A stretch of 16,572 nt of DNA, taken from contig REEF01001077.1 of the NCBI GenBank assembly GCA_007695205.1, positions 1 through 16,572 of the forward strand, written 5' to 3'. Positions 7,246-14,464 of this stretch are shown here, piece by piece. Under the pieces are notes generated by a model that saw only the letters and a program-made list of their open reading frames with translations, did not search any database and was not told the DNA's origin. Numbering within the stretch: position 1 is the stretch's first letter; every line of letters starts with the position of its first letter. This stretch comes from Planctomycetaceae bacterium (GTDB lineage Bacteria > Planctomycetota > Planctomycetia > Pirellulales > Pirellulaceae). The position numbers were made by a program, and so were the translations under genes.

Positions 7246-8661
7246 ATGCAGACGCAAAGCGATCGCCGCGCCTTTTTGCGGCGTACGGCAGCCAGCGGTC
7301 TGGGATGGGTGGTTCTGAAGGACAGCCGTTCGGCACGCGGTTACGCGGTCAACGAGCAGTTGCAGGTGGCCCTCGTAGGCGCCGGCGGCAGGGGCGGAGA
7401 CTTCCTGCCCGACGAAGGATGGTCGTCAGTGCGCCAGCAGATAGGCGGCCGCATCGCCGCGCTGTGCGACGTGAACCGACAACGGGCGGCGAAGGGTTTC
7501 GAGGCTTTTCCTGACCTGCCGCAATACGAGGACTTTCGCGAGATGATCGACCAAAGGGCGTCCCAATTGGACGCGGTGGTCGTCGCGACGCCCGACCACA
7601 CTCACGCAGCGCCCTCGGCTTACGCTCTGCGGGCCGGATTGCACGTGTTCTGCGAGAAAGGGCTGACTCGCACGGTGCACGAAGCCCGCGCTTTGGCCGA
7701 ACTGACGGTCGAAACCCAGCGTTCCACGCAGATGGGCAACCAAGCCGGATACAACACGAACGTGGTCGAGCACATCTGGGCGGGCACGCTGGGATCAATC
7801 CAGGCTATTCACATGTGGGGCGGCGGCGGATCCGGCCCACGCCCTTTGCCCAGCGGCACGCACGATGTTCCGGCGCAACTGAACTGGGATCTGTGGTTGG
7901 GTCCGGCGGCCTATCGACCCTACCATCCCGAGTGGATGCAGTGGGGAAGATGGCGAGATTTTGCTAACGGCCATCCGGGCATGTGGGGCGCGCACCACTG
8001 GGCGACGATCTTCAAAGCGATGAAGCTCGATACCCTCTGGCCGGTCGATAAGAAGACGCCGATCGCGGGTCAGAAAACCATCCAGGTGACCGCCGAGGTG
8101 TCGGAGGTTCCTGAGGCCACGTTTCCCCGATGGAGCGTGGTACATTGGGACATCCCGGCGCGGATGGACATGCCGCCGATCCGTCTGAGCTGGTATGCTG
8201 GTGCAGGGGGCATGGAGCGTTTTCAAGAGGTGATCAGCGAGCTGTTCCAACAGCATCCCGAGTGGGGCCGAGCCGACGATGATCGGTGGAAGACTTGGAC
8301 GGGGAACCTGTGGGTCGGCACCCAGGGGGTGATGCGCACGTTCGGACACGGCTGCAGCACCGTCGATATGCTGCCTTCGGACAAGTTCGGACGAATCGGC
8401 CGTCCGCCCGAACTGCTGCCTCGTCCGCTGGCCGGAAAGTTCTTGCGCGGCTGGGCCCAGCACATCAACGGCGGACCCGTGCCGGAGGGTTGCTTCAACA
8501 AGAACAGTGGTCCACTGACCGAATGGTCCCTGTTGGCCAACGTAGCGACACGGTTCCCCGAACAGACACTCCAGTTTGATCCGGTCGCCTGCCGCATTAT
8601 CAATCACGCCGAAGCCGACGCGGAACTCCGCCCTCCCTACCGCGACGGCTGGATGCTTTGA
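7246..8661 (+). CDS. Tat-exported Gfo/Idh/MocA-family oxidoreductase, 471 aa
   Basis: A probable NAD(P)-dependent sugar dehydrogenase or related enzyme that works outside the cytoplasm. The ATG at 7246 follows AAGGAGA by 6 nt. The N-terminus carries a twin-arginine motif (SDRRAFLRRTAASGLGW). The Rossmann fold begins at VALVGAGGRGGDF (41-53, GxGxxG), with an acidic residue at the end of strand 2 (ALCDVN, Asp75) and ATPDHTH at 114-120. The catalytic-lysine segment is HVFCEKGLTRTVHEA (Lys138); most family members have EKP, so the Gly after Lys is a small variation. The C-terminal part is Trp-rich (GRWRDFANGHPGMWGAHHW), as in the planctomycete exported subfamily. The following gene is 32 bp downstream with its own ribosome site, so the two are probably one operon. 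Confidence 0.9.
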   Translation: MQTQSDRRAFLRRTAASGLGWVVLKDSRSARGYAVNEQLQVALVGAGGRGGDFLPDEGWSSVRQQIGGRIAALCDVNRQRAAKGFEAFPDLPQYEDFREMIDQRASQLDAVVVATPDHTHAAPSAYALRAGLHVFCEKGLTRTVHEARALAELTVETQRSTQMGNQAGYNTNVVEHIWAGTLGSIQAIHMWGGGGSGPRPLPSGTHDVPAQLNWDLWLGPAAYRPYHPEWMQWGRWRDFANGHPGMWGAHHWATIFKAMKLDTLWPVDKKTPIAGQKTIQVTAEVSEVPEATFPRWSVVHWDIPARMDMPPIRLSWYAGAGGMERFQEVISELFQQHPEWGRADDDRWKTWTGNLWVGTQGVMRTFGHGCSTVDMLPSDKFGRIGRPPELLPRPLAGKFLRGWAQHINGGPVPEGCFNKNSGPLTEWSLLANVATRFPEQTLQFDPVACRIINHAEADAELRPPYRDGWML

Positions 8662-8693
8662 GAACACACCTCTGATCTGAAGGAGATCCCACG

Positions 8694-10343
8694 ATGATCA
8701 ATCTGAAATCAAGGCGGATCGTCCTGTTGACCGCGCTGGTCCTGGTACCCTACGCTGCGATGGCGCAAGTCGAAGAGATTGCGGCGCATCGCCAGAAGCA
8801 GATCTGGGAGGCTGTCCCGGCACAGGCGCGAGTGATGCCCAGGACCGAACGGACCGTGCTGGTCTTCAATACTCCGGACCACCTGTATCCGAAGGATCCG
8901 CACAAGGGCTACTGCATACCCTACGGCAGCTATGCGATGCGGGCGTTGGGCGAAAAGAGCGGCGCGTACAATCCGGTGGTCAGCGCCGAACTGGCGATGT
9001 TTCTGCCCGAAAACATCCAACAGTTCGATGCCCTCGTGCTGAACAACACGGCCGGACCGTGGATTACGCCTTCGGATGCCGACATGGAACGACCCGAGTT
9101 CCGCAAGCATGGGGCCGATAAGGAAGCGGTCGAGCACGTGTTGCGTGACAGCCTGCTGAGTTGGGTCGCAGATGGCGGCGGGATCATGGCGTTCCATTTC
9201 GCCACCGGCGCGAATCAGCACTGGCCCGAGTTCCTGGAGTTGCTGGGCGGCCGGTTCGTCGGCCACCCGTGGAACGAAGAGGTCGGCATCCGAGTCGATG
9301 AGCCGGATCATCCGCTGGTGGCTGCCTTCGACGGCAAGGATTTCCGTTTGGCCGACGAAATCTATGAGTTCAGCGATCCACGCGACCGCCGCAAGCCACA
9401 GGATCTGACCAAGCTGCGCGTGCTCCTGTCGCTGGACAAAGCACGCACCAACATGGACGTGAAGTGGATCAACTTTCCCGAAGAGGAATTTGCTCAGGCA
9501 TGGGTCAAGCCGCATGGCAAGGGCCGCGTGTTCTATACGGGTTTTGGACATCGGGCCGAGTTGTATTGGAACCCGACGATCCTGCAGTTCTATCTGGACG
9601 CGATCCAGTTCGCCTGCGGCGACCTCGACGCGCCGATCGAGCCGCGTTCGGCCGTCCGGCAGATGGAAAATGCCGACACGGCGCAGCTTGGCGCTGGGCA
9701 ACCACCCGACGGATTCGTCTCGCTGTTCGACGGCGAAACGCTGGACGGCTGGCGCGGCGACTCGGAGCTGTGGTCCGTCCGCGACGGGGCGATCACCGGC
9801 GTAACGACCGCTGAGACGAAGCTGACCGAAAACAAATTCCTGGTTTGGAAGGACGAGGTGGAAGACTTCGAACTGCGTTTGAAATTCCGTCTGCAAGGCG
9901 GCAACTCGGGCATCTATTTCCGCGCCAAGGAGCGAGCTGCGGGCCGGCAACTCCGCGATCCGGTCGTGGGCATGCAGGCCGACTTCGACCAATCGGGACG
10001 CTGGACCGGCGTGTTGATGGAGTACCTGATGCGCGGCGTGCTGGCCGAACGCGGCCAGCGCGTCGTGATCGACCCCGACGGTACTCGGCGAGTGGTCGGA
10101 TCGGTCGGGGATCCGAACGAACTGCTCGCAGCCATCAACGTGAACCAGTGGAACGACTACACCGTCGTCGCCCGAGGTGGGCGGATCACGATCAAGATCA
10201 ACGACGTGACGATGTGCGAAGTCGATGACCAGGATCCACGGCGGCTGAAACGAGGCGTCTTGGCTTTGCAAGTCCACACCGGCCCGCCGATGATGGTCCA
10301 GTTCAAGGAGATCTACTTCCGAACGCTGGAACCCGACGATTGA
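8694..10343 (+). CDS. Exported ThuA-like plus DUF1080 (3-keto-disaccharide hydrolase-type) two-domain protein, 549 aa
   Basis: A secreted carbohydrate protein. The start ATG at 8694 has AAGGAG 8 nt upstream. A Sec signal peptide covers about 1-25 (MINLKSRRIVLLTALVLV...AMA). Residues 53-308 are ThuA-like, a class-I glutamine-amidotransferase-like fold: VLVFNTPDH, VSAELAMFL, FDALVLNN, WVADGGGIMAFHFATG, GRVFYTGFGH. Residues 339-547 are DUF1080 (a concanavalin-like beta-sandwich, annotated as 3-keto-disaccharide hydrolase): GFVSLFDGETLDGWRG, FELRLKFRLQGGNSGIYFRAKE, WNDYTVVARGGRITIKIND, GVLALQVHTGPPMMVQFKEIYFR. Paired with a Gfo/Idh dehydrogenase, it fits a route in which sugars are oxidised to 3-keto forms and then cleaved. 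That pathway role is inferred from family knowledge. Confidence 0.88.
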   Translation: MINLKSRRIVLLTALVLVPYAAMAQVEEIAAHRQKQIWEAVPAQARVMPRTERTVLVFNTPDHLYPKDPHKGYCIPYGSYAMRALGEKSGAYNPVVSAELAMFLPENIQQFDALVLNNTAGPWITPSDADMERPEFRKHGADKEAVEHVLRDSLLSWVADGGGIMAFHFATGANQHWPEFLELLGGRFVGHPWNEEVGIRVDEPDHPLVAAFDGKDFRLADEIYEFSDPRDRRKPQDLTKLRVLLSLDKARTNMDVKWINFPEEEFAQAWVKPHGKGRVFYTGFGHRAELYWNPTILQFYLDAIQFACGDLDAPIEPRSAVRQMENADTAQLGAGQPPDGFVSLFDGETLDGWRGDSELWSVRDGAITGVTTAETKLTENKFLVWKDEVEDFELRLKFRLQGGNSGIYFRAKERAAGRQLRDPVVGMQADFDQSGRWTGVLMEYLMRGVLAERGQRVVIDPDGTRRVVGSVGDPNELLAAINVNQWNDYTVVARGGRITIKINDVTMCEVDDQDPRRLKRGVLALQVHTGPPMMVQFKEIYFRTLEPDD

Positions 10344-10379
10344 GAGTGAACGGTCAACCTGAACGGAGGTAAGAATCCA

Positions 10380-10541
10380 ATGTTGCTGGGCATCAAACCT
10401 CCGCGAACTACCGATCAGCGATCTTTCCGCCATGCTGGCGGATTTGCAGCAGCGTCTGCGGTCTCGCGAATCGTAAGCGAACGATACGACCTACAAATCA
10501 ACCTCTTTGGGCCACGTCTTTATCCAGTTAGGGGCGTGTAG
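10380..10541 (+). pseudogene. Doubtful 53-codon ORF; probable remnant of a small gene
   Basis: An ATG at 10380 follows GGAGGT by 9 nt, just after the ThuA-DUF1080 gene, and opens a 53-codon frame (MLLGIKPPRTTDQRS...). Its product looks unlike a folded protein. In the +1 frame, however, 10400-10476 reads LRELPISDLSAMLADLQQRL and then RSRES before a TAA, which is a convincing amphipathic helical C-terminus. A simple explanation is a small gene broken by a frameshift near codon 7. Otherwise this 311-bp gap holds only the upstream region of the next cluster. Confidence 0.3.
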
Positions 10542-10654
10542 AGGAGAAACCGCTCATCTTAGCCCGGTACGATGGTTGCATCATCCATCAAGGAGGATTA
10601 CCATCATCAACTCAATCAGCACTCGTTCGAACCCACCGTTTGGAGGTAATTCAC

Positions 10655-11413
10655 ATGACGCTGGAAGAGGCACTTCAGCAACAACAGGAGCACGTGGAGG
10701 TGCTCATCAAGTCGGCCAAAAAGTTTACCTCAGCGCTGACGGCCTGGAAAAAGGCGTGCCAGACCGGGCACGTGGTCAATCTGCAAAAAAACGCTACGCT
10801 GGCGGAGGAGCTGGCGGCTGGATTGGTGGAACCTACCAGCGAGGCGTCTGCAGCCTGGGACTTCGATGTTCGGGCCTACCTGGAAGGTGCCCAGTGGCGC
10901 AAGGAGCTACGATCCGTGGCTGCTGCTCGTCACGATTTACGCACGATGGAAGACGACGACCTCCTGATCTCGTCTCCGGTGATCGTACGCGCCCAGCCAG
11001 CTCGCAACTCGCTGCAAATCGGCAAGACGAACTGGCCCAACATTCACCCGCAGCTTGTCGCTGCCGAACTGAAACGGCTCCGCGACCGCACCGCGGCGGC
11101 CAAGTCCCAGGATTTTCTGGAAGCCCTGTATCGCACGTGTCTTCGTTCGACTCGACCTGAAGTGTTATTCGTCAAGTTCCGCGAGGTGTACGACCGATGG
11201 TGCGACACGCCGGGATACAAGAAAGAAAACCCTTTACCCGCGTTCGCTCAACAGATCTACGCTTTGCAGTGTTCGGGAATCCGGACCACCAAGGCTGGCA
11301 ACCGATTTGACATCCAAGGTCCGTCAGGGCACCCGAAAGCAAGAGACATTCTTTCCGTCATCGCCGAGGACGGGCAGACGATCCGCTACTACGGTATCAC
11401 ATTCCGCAAGTAG
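10655..11413 (+). CDS. Unrecognised 252-aa protein, first gene of the ATPase/helicase cluster
   Basis: I do not recognise this family. The ATG at 10655 has a textbook GGAGG 8 nt upstream; a TTG start at 10640 in the same frame would include the ribosome site and is rejected. Residues 1-60 are helical and Gln/Lys-rich with coiled-coil character (EEALQQQQEHVEVLIKSAKK). Residues 70-150 hold WDFDVRAYLEG and a LKRLRDRTAAAKSQDFLEALYR helix. The C-terminal 70 residues (VKFREVYDRWCDTPGYKKENPLPAFAQQIYALQCSGIRTTKAGNRF split by a short loop, then an ITF end) could be a winged-helix-like fold, but that is a guess. There is no signal peptide, membrane segment or catalytic motif. It lies 31 bp before a BREX-type ATPase homologue, which suggests a DNA-binding or scaffold subunit. 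Confidence 0.82.
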   Translation: MTLEEALQQQQEHVEVLIKSAKKFTSALTAWKKACQTGHVVNLQKNATLAEELAAGLVEPTSEASAAWDFDVRAYLEGAQWRKELRSVAAARHDLRTMEDDDLLISSPVIVRAQPARNSLQIGKTNWPNIHPQLVAAELKRLRDRTAAAKSQDFLEALYRTCLRSTRPEVLFVKFREVYDRWCDTPGYKKENPLPAFAQQIYALQCSGIRTTKAGNRFDIQGPSGHPKARDILSVIAEDGQTIRYYGITFRK

Positions 11414-11444
11414 TCCGCTCCGCCGCACAACGAAGGGAGACGAC

Positions 11445-12530
11445 ATGCCCACCCCCGTATCACCCGACGCTTGGCTGGACACCATTCACCGAGAATACCT
11501 TTCGGAGTATATCAAGAGTGGCGGTTCCACCGTCAAGTTCATCAGCGGCGACAGCGCGACGCTGGCGAGCGTTCAGGCCCGTGTGCATGCTCTTGCAAAG
11601 GACGAAGGCTATTTTCACGTTCACTTGGACGCGGCCCAAACCTTGTCCGATGACAAGAAACCGGATTTGCACCGTATCGATCGATTCTTCTTCGCGGCCA
11701 CAGAGTCCGTGGACTGGCGAGCAAGGACGACCGAGGAGGCCAGGAAGTATCTGGACAGTCGCGGCGTCGTGGTTCATCAAGGCCGAGCACTTAACGATAT
11801 CGACGGCATTGCCCAGGATAACGGACGCACGACAACCGACCTGATCAACCAGTTTCAACGGGAACTGGTGACCGGGTACATCAAGGACCAGGGATTAGCC
11901 ATCGAGTTCCGCACCGCCATCAGCGCTCTGGTGCGAACCCAACTGTTACCGGACACGATGACGCCGACCACCGAGGAGGTCTTGCTGAACTGGTTCGCCG
12001 GCCGCACCATGCCCGGAGCGTCTGCAGCGTTGAAGAAGATCCACATTTTCGAGCGGATCACCCGCGCCAACGCTCGACACATGCTGGTGTCCTTCTGCCG
12101 CTGGCTGCCCCGCGCCGGGCATGACGGGCTGGTCCTCACGCTGGACTTCCGGCCCTACGAATACAAGAAGCTGCCGCGTACTCGGCGCCAGGCCGATACG
12201 CTGCAGCGGTTGCAGGAAGCGATCGCCGCCCGCGCCTCGTGGGAACGATTGGATGCCCTGGTGGCCGAAGACGCCGCCGACCCGTCGGTTTCCTACAGCG
12301 ATCTGGCTTTCATGCAAATGCTGGCGCAATTACGCCGCTTTATTGACGAGATCGACTGGTTCGAGCGTTTTATGCTGATTGTGCTCACCACGCCCAGGTT
12401 CTATGACGATTCGTCGCCGCGGAACTACTGGGCCTATGACGCCTTGCAGTCACGTATCGGCTTGGAGGTTCATGACGTGCAACGAGCCAATCCGACCGCC
12501 GCATTGGTCCATCTGGGAGGTACGATATGA
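11445..12530 (+). CDS. Probable inactive (Walker-less) BREX-type/DUF2791-like P-loop protein, 361 aa
   Basis: The ATG at 11445 is preceded by AAGGGAGA at good spacing; the longer frame from 11307 runs back into the preceding gene. Segments line up with the intact ATPase next door. VKFISGDSATLASVQARV (30-47) sits where the neighbour has its Walker A (LVISADFGNGKSHLLEY) but lacks GK[ST]. HMLVSFCRWLPRAGHDGLVL then TLDFRPY (212-238) matches the neighbour's RVLAQFFRVCGCKGIVVFFDELERM, with DF in place of the catalytic DE. The C-terminus (YDALQSRIGLEVHDVQRANP, 331-350) resembles the ends of BrxD/DUF2791 proteins. I infer a degenerate paralogue that no longer hydrolyses ATP and forms a complex with its active partner. 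It overlaps the next gene by ATGA. This rests on alignment by eye. Confidence 0.72.
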   Translation: MPTPVSPDAWLDTIHREYLSEYIKSGGSTVKFISGDSATLASVQARVHALAKDEGYFHVHLDAAQTLSDDKKPDLHRIDRFFFAATESVDWRARTTEEARKYLDSRGVVVHQGRALNDIDGIAQDNGRTTTDLINQFQRELVTGYIKDQGLAIEFRTAISALVRTQLLPDTMTPTTEEVLLNWFAGRTMPGASAALKKIHIFERITRANARHMLVSFCRWLPRAGHDGLVLTLDFRPYEYKKLPRTRRQADTLQRLQEAIAARASWERLDALVAEDAADPSVSYSDLAFMQMLAQLRRFIDEIDWFERFMLIVLTTPRFYDDSSPRNYWAYDALQSRIGLEVHDVQRANPTAALVHLGGTI

Positions 12531-13753
12531 TTCGGGAAACCGTCACGGCTCGCAGTGCCATCGAGGCGCTGCGTGCTGGCGTACCCAGCCGGCACGCCGT
12601 CAGCCAACTGGGGACGACACAACACACGATCAAGGACGACTTTCAAGCCGCCCTGGAATCCGTCGGCGCGGGCCGGGCCACCGAACCGCTGGTCATTTCC
12701 GCCGATTTCGGCAACGGCAAATCGCACCTTCTGGAATACTCCCAGGATATGGCCGAACGTGACCAGTTTGTGACCAGCTACAATGTGGTCAGCCCGGAGA
12801 TGCCGCTGGGCAGCGGACATGTCGTACTCAAGGCGGTCGCCGAAGCCGCCCGGGCGCCCGGCAGGACGGGCAAAGCGATTCGGGAAGTCGCCACCGACCT
12901 GGACGCTAACCCCGCCGCGTTGGCCGGCTTGCGGCATTGGGCGGAGAAGGCCGACATTCACGATCGTTTTCGGGCGCTGCTGCACTTATACGAGGAGTTC
13001 CGCGCCGATGAGGAACTCCGGGCGCAGATCCTGGAGGACTTCGAAGGCAAGCCGCTCGGCAAAACGATCATCCGACAGAAACTGAAAGAGATCGGCCAAG
13101 CGGCGGCTTATGACCTGGCTTCTCCAAGAAACCCATTGTTGGCTCACGATCGAATCCGCGTATTGGCTCAGTTCTTCCGCGTCTGCGGCTGCAAAGGAAT
13201 CGTCGTCTTCTTCGACGAACTCGAACGCATGGCACGATTCTCGAAACGACAGCGGATCGGTGGCTATGAGGAGATCGGTTGGTGGCGCGACATCGCCAAA
13301 ACGGACGGCGCCGGCATCCTGCCCGTGTTTGCGATGACCACCGGCTTTGTGGAAGAAAACGTCACCGGCAACCGGCAGGACGAATTGCAGTTTGCTTCCA
13401 GCGGATTCGACGTCTCGGACGATGGACAGCCCCATTATGGCCGGCTTGGCATCGAGTTGCTGAAAGCCGATCCCGCGAAACTCGAACGCCCCACCCCCGA
13501 ACAGGAAGAGGAGGTTCGTTACCGCATCAAAGCCATCTACGAGCAGGCTTACGGTGTCACCGTCCGCCTGTTGTCCACTCCGGCCACCGATGCTAACAGA
13601 TCCATTCGGTGGAAGATTCGGCGCTGGATCACCGAATGGGATTTCATGCGTTACGACCCTTCTTACATCCCCCAGGTCGAAGGCGAAGATATTGCGTTCA
13701 GCAACCTAGAAATCTCGGACGCCGAACTGGAACGTGACAATAACGACTCGTAG
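12527..13753 (+). CDS. BREX-type ATPase, BrxD/DUF2791-like, 408 aa
   Basis: A P-loop ATPase of the family found in BREX and related anti-phage loci. The start is fixed by a 4-nt ATGA overlap with the previous gene and a GGAGG site. The N-terminus has the family's typical helix (ARSAIEALRAGVPSRHAVSQ). Walker A is ADFGNGKSHLLE (59-70, Lys65); the first Gly of GxxxxGK[ST] is replaced by Ala. Walker B is GIVVFFDELERM (224-235, Asp230-Glu231). A sensor-like ILPVFAMTTGFVEENV follows at 264-279. The C-terminal RWKIRRWITEWD (361-372) matches the conserved RxxVRxxI tail of BrxD proteins. Length is normal for the group. It is probably the motor of the cluster, working with the inactive paralogue and the SNF2 helicase; that cooperation is inferred from gene order. 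Confidence 0.85.
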   Translation: MIRETVTARSAIEALRAGVPSRHAVSQLGTTQHTIKDDFQAALESVGAGRATEPLVISADFGNGKSHLLEYSQDMAERDQFVTSYNVVSPEMPLGSGHVVLKAVAEAARAPGRTGKAIREVATDLDANPAALAGLRHWAEKADIHDRFRALLHLYEEFRADEELRAQILEDFEGKPLGKTIIRQKLKEIGQAAAYDLASPRNPLLAHDRIRVLAQFFRVCGCKGIVVFFDELERMARFSKRQRIGGYEEIGWWRDIAKTDGAGILPVFAMTTGFVEENVTGNRQDELQFASSGFDVSDDGQPHYGRLGIELLKADPAKLERPTPEQEEEVRYRIKAIYEQAYGVTVRLLSTPATDANRSIRWKIRRWITEWDFMRYDPSYIPQVEGEDIAFSNLEISDAELERDNNDS

Positions 13754-13787
13754 CATCTTCCGTTTAACCGCGACCCAGCGGGGAGCG

Positions 13788-13920
13788 CGGAAGCCCGCGT
13801 TAAAGTCTTCAGTCGTAAGACGCGCGCACGGTGCGCGCATCTTTGTAGGTTGGGACTCTGTCCCGACCGGGTCGGGTCGGAGACCCAACCTACTTCGGTT
13901 GCGGGCGGAAGCCCACGTTA
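13788..13920. repeat. REP-like repeat cluster between the ATPase and the 177-aa gene
   Basis: The 177-bp gap contains two direct copies of a 15-bp word, CGGAAGCCCGCGTTA at 13788-13802 and CGGAAGCCCACGTTA at 13906-13920 (14 of 15 match). Between them are a short palindrome (GCGCGCAC-G-GTGCGCGC, 13822-13838) and a long hairpin (13845-13893). I know of nothing coding here. The arrangement is that of a mobile REP unit inserted in an operon. Confidence 0.65.
13845..13893. repeat. Long REP-type hairpin
   Basis: The 49-nt segment begins GTAGGTTGGG and ends CCCAACCTAC, a perfect 10-bp outer stem. The inner part continues to pair almost fully (GTCCCGACC against GGTCGGG...), giving a stem of about 24 bp with three mismatches and almost no loop. 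There is no U-tract after it, so I prefer REP DNA over an intrinsic terminator. It may nevertheless reduce read-through into the downstream genes. Confidence 0.75.
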
Positions 13921-13930
13921 GGAAGAGCGT

Positions 13931-14464
13931 ATGGCCATTCCCTATCGAAAACCGCAGACCAAGCCAGAGGACGGGTGCGCGGCCTATCTGGACGTAGTCG
14001 CCGGTCAGGGTGGCGTGTGGCTGGGCGCCCTGCTGCTGCTGGACCGCTGCGGTCGACCTCTGGAGTTCGTCCACAACCGCACGGGCCCGCCCGGCGGCTG
14101 GATGTGGCCGGACGATCTGCAGACCGGAGCCTGCGTGGCCGCCATCGCGCACTCGTTGTTCGACACCTGCCGCCGTGACCCGGACCTGGTGGTGTGTCAA
14201 CGCACGCTTGGCCCGAGGGATTACCTGCGCGCGGAAATCGCCCCCTCGATTCCCATGCTTGTCGTTGGGCCTGCTGCGGACGGTCGGATTCAGCGGGACT
14301 GGGTAAACGATCCGCCCACGCAAGGGATGCGAGCCCATGCCCTGGCACCGGAACTGGAGGCACGTGGGTTCCTGTCCGAACCCTTCCGCCGGATCCTTCG
14401 AGGCTTGAGGGAACTCTACCCAACCGATTTCACGAAAGACCACACCGATGATCCCGTGCCGTAA
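13931..14464 (+). CDS. Unrecognised 177-aa protein, fourth gene of the cluster
   Basis: No confident family. The ATG at 13931 has GGAAG 5 nt upstream. The most distinctive part is residues 17-50, GCAAYLDVVAGQGGVWLGAL and then LLLDRCGRPLEFVHNR: two hydrophobic strands, a DxxGRPLEF turn and another strand, suggesting an alpha/beta or beta-rich cytoplasmic domain. Trp/Gly/Pro-rich GPPGGWMWPDD follows, then AAIAHSLFDTCRRDPDLVV, a helix-strand unit. There is no signal peptide and no obvious catalytic triad. The last 17 nt overlap the helicase gene, so translational coupling and a physical partnership with the helicase are likely. The REP hairpin separates it from the ATPase gene, so it may have its own promoter; none is clear. 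Confidence 0.78.
   Translation: MAIPYRKPQTKPEDGCAAYLDVVAGQGGVWLGALLLLDRCGRPLEFVHNRTGPPGGWMWPDDLQTGACVAAIAHSLFDTCRRDPDLVVCQRTLGPRDYLRAEIAPSIPMLVVGPAADGRIQRDWVNDPPTQGMRAHALAPELEARGFLSEPFRRILRGLRELYPTDFTKDHTDDPVP

Noticed and set aside
8709..10433. 574-codon open frame on the minus strand across the ThuA-DUF1080 gene
   Set aside because: It mirrors a gene with clear domains, signal peptide and ribosome site; the product is His/Gln/Arg-rich with no family features. GC-rich codon use produces long antisense frames.
10507..11160. 217-codon plus-strand frame overlapping the 252-aa gene
   Set aside because: No ribosome site and low-complexity Gly/Arg/Ser-rich product; the competing frame has GGAGG at correct spacing and normal composition.
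13845..13893. Intrinsic terminator after the ATPase gene
   Set aside because: The stem is strong but no U-tract follows, and flanking direct repeats point to REP DNA.
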